NCBI GenBank assembly: GCA_035347995.1
Contig: DAOPQD010000084.1
Location: 1-13,489, forward strand
Reading direction: 5' to 3'
From: JAAZNO01 sp012798275
Lineage (GTDB): Bacteria; Chloroflexota; Anaerolineae; B4-G1; SLSP01
Length of the DNA: 13,489 nucleotides
A model generated the notes under the pieces. That model searched no databases. It was not told the DNA's origin and saw only the letters and a program-made list of their open reading frames with translations. Made by a program: the position numbers and the translations under genes. Shown in pieces: positions 1-4,005 of this stretch (position 1 is the first letter of the stretch; every line of letters starts with the position of its first letter).

Positions 1-2
1 TG

Positions 3-332
3 AACACTTGGTGGGCCTTGCTCTATTTACATGACGATCAATGGGCGCTGTTGGCGAAGGAGGATCTCGATTTTACTCTCGCTGATAACAGTTACAATTG
101 GGGCGAGATATACCTTTCAGACAGTAACATGCCCCCTCCTATTCTTCCACCCTCGAAATTCGATAAAGGTTACCTGAAGATCGATGGGGTTTGGAGAACA
201 TGGGATACACGATACCTAACAGACATTGCCAGAGATGCTCCTTATCAATGCGATATGATTGAAGAGTATCATCGATTCAACATTCACTCGCCTATTGTTT
301 CCATTCCACTCGTCCTGAAGGACGCACAGTGA
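3..332 (+). CDS. C-terminal end of an unidentified protein (5' truncated by the window)
   Basis: The frame is open from the first complete codon at position 3 to the stop at 330-332, so this is the last ~109 codons of a gene that starts outside the window. A TTG at 18 could be read as a start but has no Shine-Dalgarno sequence in front of it, so a truncated longer gene is more likely. The peptide is rich in Trp, Tyr and Asp (for example LYLHDDQWALL and YNWGEIYLSD), with no signal peptide, membrane segment or cysteine motif in the visible part. I do not recognise the family. It ends 21 nt before the lipoprotein gene with no attC-like site between, so the two genes may share a transcript or belong to one cassette. 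Confidence 0.6.
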   Translation, partial: NTWWALLYLHDDQWALLAKEDLDFTLADNSYNWGEIYLSDSNMPPPILPPSKFDKGYLKIDGVWRTWDTRYLTDIARDAPYQCDMIEEYHRFNIHSPIVSIPLVLKDAQ

Positions 333-353
333 AATGATTCAGGAGGGTTTGAA

Positions 354-755
354 ATGCGTGCTTATGTACTCGTGATGATGATTCTGCTGGCCTTGATCGT
401 AATAGGCTGCACCACACCACCCCCTAAACAGCCGGTACCCTCGCGCCCGCTGGTCGGGGGTGAGGTTTCAGGTGTTCCTGATGGTACGCTGGTAACCCTT
501 CATATACGGACACCGGAAGGCCGAGATGCGCATACCGTCAAAGGACCATTCCCTGGCCTTTGGGAGGCTGTCGTGACCGAAGCCAGTGGCCTGGACTATG
601 TTGTGAGTGCTGAGGTAGAGGAATATATCAGCCAGCCGCTCAGCTACACCATCCACATCAGCGGCGACACCGCCTACGTGGTGTGCGACGGTCAGGTGAC
701 CGACAAGGAAGCTCTCCATCTGGACTTTCATTTCGTGCCAAAGGATGCGCCCTAA
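354..755 (+). CDS. Small putative lipoprotein
   Basis: This encodes 133 residues. The start ATG at 354 is preceded by a strong Shine-Dalgarno sequence (AGGAGGG, 341-347). The N-terminus is a lipoprotein signal: Arg2, a hydrophobic stretch over residues 4-17, then V-I-G-C with Cys19 as the expected lipidated residue, followed by a Thr/Pro-rich linker (TTPPPKQPVP). The mature part (about 35-133) alternates hydrophobic and polar residues with several Gly-Val-Pro turns, suggesting a small all-beta domain such as a transthyretin/CarboxypepD-regulatory-like fold; this is a guess from the pattern. It would be anchored on the outer face of the membrane. The gene ends 32 nt before the first attC-like site (788-916), so it sits where a cassette gene should. 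Function is unknown. Confidence 0.75.
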   Translation: MRAYVLVMMILLALIVIGCTTPPPKQPVPSRPLVGGEVSGVPDGTLVTLHIRTPEGRDAHTVKGPFPGLWEAVVTEASGLDYVVSAEVEEYISQPLSYTIHISGDTAYVVCDGQVTDKEALHLDFHFVPKDAP

Positions 756-787
756 TCCCAATGGAGAGGCACACTTGATTGAAGGCG

Positions 788-916
788 GCCTAACATTACG
801 CTGGAGCGGACGCGGCTAGGCTGCGCGCGAATCGGAGACCCCACGTGCATCGAAGTAAGTTTCTCAGCGAAGGTTACACACCGTGGCCGCCGCGCCGCTC
901 AGCTTTACCGTTAGCA
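788..916 (+). other. attC-like integron recombination site 1
   Basis: This 129-nt element follows the lipoprotein gene. R'' is GCCTAAC (788-794, matches RYYYAAC). L'' is GCT[G]GAGCGG[A]CGCG (800-814). L' is CGCGCCGCTCAGC (891-903). R' is GTTAGCA (910-916), with the expected crossover after G910. L'' and L' pair perfectly over 13 bp (811-814 with 891-894, 804-809 with 895-900, 800-802 with 901-903), apart from two unpaired bases, G803 and A810. These lie 6 nt apart, the spacing of the extrahelical bases in classical attC sites such as that of aadA. Two further pairs (815-816 with 889-890) extend the stem; 817-888 is the variable centre. R' deviates from GTTRRRY at its last two bases. Confidence 0.8.
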
Positions 917-932
917 CGCGCAACACCAACAG

Positions 933-961
933 TTGCCGCTGCTGACACTCTGTGCTATCAT
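933..961 (+). promoter_or_regulatory. Putative sigma70-type promoter inside the hicBA cassette
   Basis: TTGCCG (933-938) and TATCAT (956-961) are separated by 17 nt, giving 4/6 and 5/6 matches to the -35 and -10 consensus. The site lies between the crossover point of attC-like site 1 (910/911) and the hicB start at 997, so it would travel with the cassette. Cassette-borne toxin-antitoxin pairs commonly carry their own promoter. Called by eye; no transcript evidence. Confidence 0.5.
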
Positions 962-996
962 TGAGCTGTTGAAAACGCTCCTGGGAGGAGGTCAGA

Positions 997-1224
997 ATGG
1001 TTAGACAGTTCAAAATCATTGTTGAGAAGCGTTCGGACGGATATGTCGCCTACCCTCTTGGCCTAAAAGGCGTCGTAGTGGGCGAAGGCGATACTTATGA
1101 GGAAGCATTGACGGATGTCAAATCCGCCATCGCTTTTCACATCGAAACGTTTGGAGAAGAAGTGCTCGAAGGCGAAGTTCCTGTTTTGGAAGCCTTTGTT
1201 GCTGAAGCTGGGGTGGCCGTCTGA
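997..1224 (+). CDS. hicB: HicB-family antitoxin (short, UPF0150-like)
   Basis: This encodes 75 residues. ATG 997 follows a very strong Shine-Dalgarno sequence (GGGAGGAGG, 983-991). The protein has the short HicB/UPF0150 partial RNase-H-like fold: an N-terminal beta strand (QFKIIVEK), a second strand around DGYVAYPLGLKGVVVGEGDT, then the helix YEEALTDVKSAIAFHIETFG. The short form ends after this domain, and no ribbon-helix-helix or HTH DNA-binding extension is present. HicB normally binds and neutralises the HicA mRNA interferase. Its stop overlaps the next start (TGATG, 1222-1226), so the pair would be translationally coupled, in hicB-hicA order. Its partner is frameshifted (see 1224-1462), which would leave HicB as an orphan antitoxin unless the shift is bypassed. 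The family call is firm; DNA-binding autoregulation is not expected from this form. Confidence 0.85.
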   Translation: MVRQFKIIVEKRSDGYVAYPLGLKGVVVGEGDTYEEALTDVKSAIAFHIETFGEEVLEGEVPVLEAFVAEAGVAV

Positions 1225-1462
1225 TGCCCAAATTCCCCGTGGATGCCCCTACAGAAAGGTGATCAAGGCCTTGGAACGGTTGGGATTTCGCGTGGTGCGA
1301 AAGGGGAATCACATAGCGATGGTGCGTGAAAATCCCGATGGCACGCGCACCCCTCTAACAATGCCCAATCATTCGCGGATAAAGGGGTCAACCCTGCGGA
1401 CGATACTCACTCAAGCAGGCATAGCAAGAGATGATTTCTTGAGCGCCTACGAAGAGAGTTGA
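1224..1462 (+). pseudogene. hicA: Frameshifted HicA-family toxin (mRNA interferase)
   Basis: HicA is a small dsRBD-like ribonuclease that cleaves mRNA. The natural start, ATG 1224, overlaps the hicB stop and reads MPKFPVDAP, the typical N-terminus of one HicA subfamily. The frame then stops at TGA 1260-1262. The rest of the protein continues without a break in the -1 frame from codon 1250 (YRKVIKALERLGF onward) to the stop at 1460-1462. Adding one C to the run CCCC at 1246-1249 restores a continuous 79-residue HicA with the expected spacing. The restored protein has the catalytic His in KGNHIAM (codon 1310-1312, residue 30) and the C-terminal TLRTILTQAGI helix. As it stands the gene is broken, unless ribosomes slip -1 at GCC-CCT (tRNA-Pro re-pairing from CCT to CCC) or restart at GTG 1259. 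A sequencing error in the C run is a third explanation. Confidence 0.75.
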
Positions 1463-1527
1463 AAGCGCCGCAGTGAACGTTTGAACAATGGTTCTCAAAG
1501 AGCCGCAACCCTGCGTAGAGGGCGTGA

Positions 1528-1668
1528 GCCTGTCCGGGGCAATGGCACGGCAGGGAGAGGACCTACATCACGGTCAACGGCCGGCGTAATTCCTACGACA
1601 CAGGGACGTATGGCTTGCAATGCGACATTGTGCAAGCGAACATCCAAAGAGAAACAAGTGCGCGCTAA
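1528..1668 (+). pseudogene. Possible remnant of a gene end between hicA and attC site 2
   Basis: The 200 nt between hicA and attC site 2 contain no intact gene. One frame, open from 1528 after two stops at 1516 and 1525, reads like real protein (for example RTYITVNGRRNSYDTGTYG, then LQCDIVQANIQRE). It ends at TAA 1666-1668, which lies inside the R'' box of attC site 2. Cassette genes often stop inside R''. No start codon or ribosome-binding site is present, so this may be the decayed tail of a former cassette gene. Family not recognised; weak evidence. Confidence 0.22.
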
Positions 1669-1793
1669 CAAGGGCTTGCAGCCGACTGCGCTATCGCGCC
1701 GCAAATCGGCGGCTCCACGCGCATTGTCATTAGCTCTGTAGCGAAGGTGCTCACCACGCACCCGCGCAGCGGGTGAAGCCCAGGCCGTTAGGC
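1663..1793 (+). other. attC-like integron recombination site 2
   Basis: This 131-nt element has R'' CGCTAAC (1663-1669, AAC core intact but the first two bases off consensus). L'' is GGGCTT[G]CAGCCG[A]CTGCG (1672-1690), L' is CGCAGCGGGTGAAGCCC (1765-1781) and R' is GTTAGGC (1787-1793), a perfect GTTRRRY. L'' and L' pair over 17 positions with one mismatch (in CAGCCG/CGGGTG), leaving G1678 and A1685 unpaired. These are the same two bulges, 6 nt apart, as in site 1. The centre (1691-1764) is variable. A long frame running through it on the plus strand (1481-1741) is a by-product of the site, not a gene. Confidence 0.8.
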
Positions 1794-1844
1794 GACACGA
1801 AGGAAAAACCGCAGATGCGCCTATCAAACGCATGGAGAGGACAT

Positions 1845-2861
1845 ATGACTAAGAATAGAATATTGATTTTTGTAGCGCTATTGACATTCGTATTGGCAAC
1901 ATCTCCTATATTTTTTGATATATATCGCACGGCAGCATTTAACACAGTTCCTCGTGATGATTATGCTCCCTATTTACTTACCCTCATGGGGCAGAATAAT
2001 GAAATGCCAGGAGCGCCAGCTGTTTATCGAGTATTATCTGTCGCTATAGCCATTCCTTTCTACTATATTCTTCCAACATACACTTTTACTCATCTATCAA
2101 ATATTGATACTGCTTATCTAAAAGCTATCCAAGCATTATCATTCTCCTCGTACTTATCGCTTGTTTTTGCGGCAGCGATAATCTATTCAATAGCAAGAAA
2201 ACAGTTTCATGCAACTCATGCATCTTCTCTAATTGTAGGATTCCTTTCTTTTTTTCTTTGTAACTTTTGTTCACAAGTTGGGATTGATCCATTCGCCATT
2301 CTCATCATTAGCTTATTATTATTGTGGCTAAATCGTCCTCTTGTCTTTACGCCACTTGTATTTTTGTCAATAGGGATTAACGAAAAAATACCAATTATAT
2401 TTGCTACCATATTGGCATTTCGCTTTATAACCTATATGGCACAGAAACGACCGTTTAAGCTTTACATACAGCTGTTCTCTTCATTCTTAGCTGTTGTTAG
2501 TTATTTTGTGGTAATTACCCTCCTCAAGTTTCCAGGCAACGAAAACCAAACTAACCCCACAACATTCTTAGCGAGCTTGCAGTCTTCACTAATCTATACT
2601 CTTTCTCTAAAGGGATTGTACTTAAACGCGTTGCCCATCTTGATATTAGCATTAGTTGCAGTATTTGCAATTAAATCCCAATACTTTTCACTCTCAGATA
2701 TCTCGGGGTTGTTTGTTCTTATAATTCTCGCAATGTTCGCAGATGTTGTATACAACATTGGTCGTGTCGCTATGTATTCTTATCCACTATACCTTCCCGC
2801 AGTGGCTTGCTTTATTGACGATATATTAAGGCCAGAAGAAACTCCATGTGGAACGAGTTAG
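1845..2861 (+). CDS. Multi-pass integral membrane protein, cassette-borne, unknown function
   Basis: This encodes 338 residues from ATG 1845, chosen because GGAGAGG (1834-1840) sits at proper spacing; an in-frame ATG at 1773 lies inside attC site 2 and is unlikely. About 9-10 hydrophobic segments are visible, at roughly residues 5-24, 61-80, 92-115, 127-145, 150-165, 168-200, 205-225, 260-285, 290-312 and 315-330. There is a short polar loop after the first helix (TVPRDDYAPYL) and the motif SIGINEKIP between two helices. Topology and the Asp-Tyr-containing first loop recall GT-C-type glycosyltransferases or O-antigen/exopolysaccharide membrane proteins, but no diagnostic motif is clear, so no function is assigned. 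Base composition is strikingly A+T-rich against the G+C-rich flanks, and codons favour A/T third positions, pointing to separate ancestry. It is the only gene of its cassette. Confidence 0.75.
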   Translation: MTKNRILIFVALLTFVLATSPIFFDIYRTAAFNTVPRDDYAPYLLTLMGQNNEMPGAPAVYRVLSVAIAIPFYYILPTYTFTHLSNIDTAYLKAIQALSFSSYLSLVFAAAIIYSIARKQFHATHASSLIVGFLSFFLCNFCSQVGIDPFAILIISLLLLWLNRPLVFTPLVFLSIGINEKIPIIFATILAFRFITYMAQKRPFKLYIQLFSSFLAVVSYFVVITLLKFPGNENQTNPTTFLASLQSSLIYTLSLKGLYLNALPILILALVAVFAIKSQYFSLSDISGLFVLIILAMFADVVYNIGRVAMYSYPLYLPAVACFIDDILRPEETPCGTS

Positions 2862-2904
2862 CTGAGTTGGTTGTATCTTCCATCAACTTATTGTTCGATT
2901 TGCC

Positions 2905-3032
2905 GCCCAACACAGCGTGCAGCGGACAAAAAGTATGCTCCCCGCCTGAGGGGATTCTACCCCTTTGGCTTTTTCCTATGCTCGGAGTTTGCCCTGCCAG
3001 GTCCCGCCTGCCGCTAACGCCAACCGTTAGCC
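2905..3032 (+). other. attC-like integron recombination site 3 (distal end of array)
   Basis: This 128-nt element has R'' GCCCAAC (2905-2911, matches RYYYAAC). L'' is GCGT[G]CAGCGG[A]C (2915-2927), L' is GCCGCTAACGC (3010-3020) and R' is GTTAGCC (3026-3032). L'' pairs with L' over 11 positions with one mismatch (C2920/A3016), leaving G2919 and A2926 unpaired, again 6 nt apart. It starts 44 nt after the membrane-protein stop codon. The centre (2928-3009) contains its own small hairpin (GGGG-ATTCTA-CCCC). No further attC-like site follows. A plus-strand frame at 2846-3130 crosses it and is not a gene. Confidence 0.75.
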
Positions 3033-3150
3033 GCCTTCGGCGCCAAAGAAAGGTGATGGCCCTGGCGAGGGGAAACGCCGGCGGAGACGATCAAGTCAGG
3101 CCAGGAGTCAATGCCGGCGGAGGGGCATAACTCCAGTGAGGGAGGCTCAG

Positions 3151-3463
3151 GCGCCGGTGGGCACGTACAGTCCGGCTGGGGATAGCCCCTTTGGTTGCGC
3201 GGATATGGCGGACAACGTGTGGGAGTGGACACGCAGTTTGTGGGGCAAAGATTGGAAAGAAGCCGGATTCCTGGTATCTTTATCGGGCAGATGCTGAGCG
3301 CGAGAACCTGGAGGCGGGAGATGCTTCCGCCGGGTGTTGTGCGGGGGCGCGTTCAACCCACAGCCAGTATGCCGCGCGATGCGCCTTCCGCCTCAAGTAC
3401 GGCCCAAACAACAGGTACGACAACTTCTGTTTTCGGGTGGTGGTTTCCCCATCGTGTCCGTAG
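3151..3463 (+). pseudogene. Frameshifted C-terminal fragment of an FGE-sulfatase (formylglycine-generating-enzyme-like) domain protein
   Basis: The fold's C-terminal motifs appear in order but in alternating frames. The first segment (3151 to about 3270) gives PVGTYSPAGDSPFGCADMAD and NVWEWTRSLWG. The next frame (from about 3268) gives YRADAERENLEAGDASAG. The first frame again, 3334-3357, gives VLCGGAFN in place of the usual VLRGGSFN. The second frame, 3359-3463, gives RCAFRLKYGPNNRYDN and FRVVVSP before the stop. At least three frame changes are therefore needed, and the N-terminal two thirds of the domain are absent. Intact relatives activate sulfatases or act as C-type-lectin-fold binding domains. 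In some bacteria this exact end, with its Asn codons, is the variable region of diversity-generating retroelements. No reverse transcriptase or template repeat is visible here. Confidence 0.7.
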
Positions 3464-3516
3464 GGCGCCTGCTTTAGCCTGTGGCGCTTTGCGCTTTGGA
3501 CTCAGGTAGACAATCT

Positions 3517-3855
3517 ATGTCCGACCACGCTCAGCATCAGCCGGTCACGATTGGCGTGCTGGCCGGCTGGCAGTTTTACTGGACGGCCACGCCGCTGAGT
3601 TACCTCAGCCCCGTCTTCCAGGGGATTTGCCAGGCGGCGCAGACGCTCGGTTGCAATGTGCTGCTCAGTTGCGGGATGGGACCCTCTGCTACTGCTCGAT
3701 CTCGCCAGCAGCGAAACGACGGCCTGACCTTGAGCGAAGTGTGGGGCTATAGCCTGGAGCTCCCCGCGGGCAGCCAGGGAGCCTTCTACCTGGATGAGGT
3801 GCAACTGGCGCGTCTCAGCACGCTGTACCTGCCGCTCGTCTTCCGGAACCCCTAA
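3517..3855 (+). pseudogene. Chimeric remnant: start of a periplasmic-binding/LacI-like sensor fused to the tail of a secreted protein
   Basis: The frame from ATG 3517 is open for 112 codons but looks like two unrelated pieces. Residues 1-60 (VTIGVLAGWQFYWTATPLSY, then FQGICQAAQTLGCNVLLSCG) match the first beta-alpha unit of a type-1 periplasmic-binding/LacI-like sensor domain, which should run for about 270 residues but stops at MGPSA. After about 3690 the sequence becomes the end of an extracellular protein: VWGYSLELPAGSQGAFYLDE, then LYLPLVFRNP at the stop. That resembles a carbohydrate-binding module with a Chloroflexota-type C-terminal tail. Just upstream of the second piece another frame reads LLLLDLASSETTA before a stop, suggesting that the tail gene itself is frameshifted. 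A weak AGGT (3504-3507) is the only ribosome-binding candidate. I regard it as two gene fragments joined by a deletion, not a functional fusion. Confidence 0.55.
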
Positions 3856-3862
3856 CCCTTTG

Positions 3863-3941
3863 CCTCCTCTCCAGAGGACCCTGGGGAGGGGAGGAAAAAT
3901 AGGAGGGTTTTGCAGGCGGGCGCAGCCCGCCTGCAAAACCC
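3863..3941. repeat. Palindromic intergenic repeat, copy 1 (terminator-like)
   Basis: Two hairpins lie in tandem. The first is imperfect (CCTCCTCTCCAG at 3863-3874 against CTGGGGAGGGGAGG at 3881-3894). The second is a perfect 17-bp stem (3905-3921 with 3925-3941, GGGTTTTGCAGGCGGGC, loop GCA), with AAAAATAG between the two. The same two-part unit, including the A-rich joint, recurs at 13345-13431. It lies between the gene debris and the phosphorylase gene and could terminate transcription from either side. No mobile-element terminal signature was seen. Confidence 0.75.
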
Positions 3942-4005
3942 CATCTACACTATTTGTAGTCGGTGACTGAACAATTACCATGAAGTGGAGTCCAAAGTAG
4001 AGTCT

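Larger units (their letters stand above)
788..3032 (+). mobile_element. Integron-type gene cassette array (CALIN-like), two complete cassettes
   Basis: Three attC-like sites in the same orientation delimit two full cassettes: about 911-1787 (promoter, hicB, broken hicA) and about 1788-3026 (membrane protein gene). The lipoprotein gene to the left is the 3' part of a further cassette. In an excised circular cassette, R'' of its own attC must pair with the R' bases at its left edge. For cassette 1, R'' GCTAAC (1664-1669) is the exact complement of GTTAGC (910-915). For cassette 2, R'' CGCCCAAC (2904-2911) pairs with GTTAGGCG (1787-1794) with one mismatch. No integrase gene or attI is visible. 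By the usual polarity an intI gene would lie left of position 1. No fourth attC-like site was seen to the right of 3032, so this appears to be the distal end of the array. Confidence 0.72.

Noticed and set aside
1481..1741. 86-codon plus-strand open frame through attC site 2
   Set aside because: Its second half is a translation of the attC stem, its start lacks a ribosome-binding site, and it is Arg/Thr/Ala-rich without domain features.
788..3032. The three structured elements as riboswitches, IS ends or simple REP palindromes
   Set aside because: No target duplications or transposase accompany them. They lie after genes rather than before them. The paired two-bulge L boxes and cross-site R-box pairing fit attC sites better.
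2846..3130. 94-codon plus-strand open frame through attC site 3
   Set aside because: It begins inside the end of the membrane-protein gene and then translates the recombination site. No homology or ribosome-binding site.
3040..3130. Direct repeat GCCGGCGGAG occurring twice (near 3077 and 3114)
   Set aside because: Only two short G+C-rich copies with unrelated flanks. Not enough to call a CRISPR array or an attachment site.
3151..3463. A complete diversity-generating retroelement
   Set aside because: Only a degraded target-like domain end is present. No reverse transcriptase, accessory gene or template repeat lies in the window.
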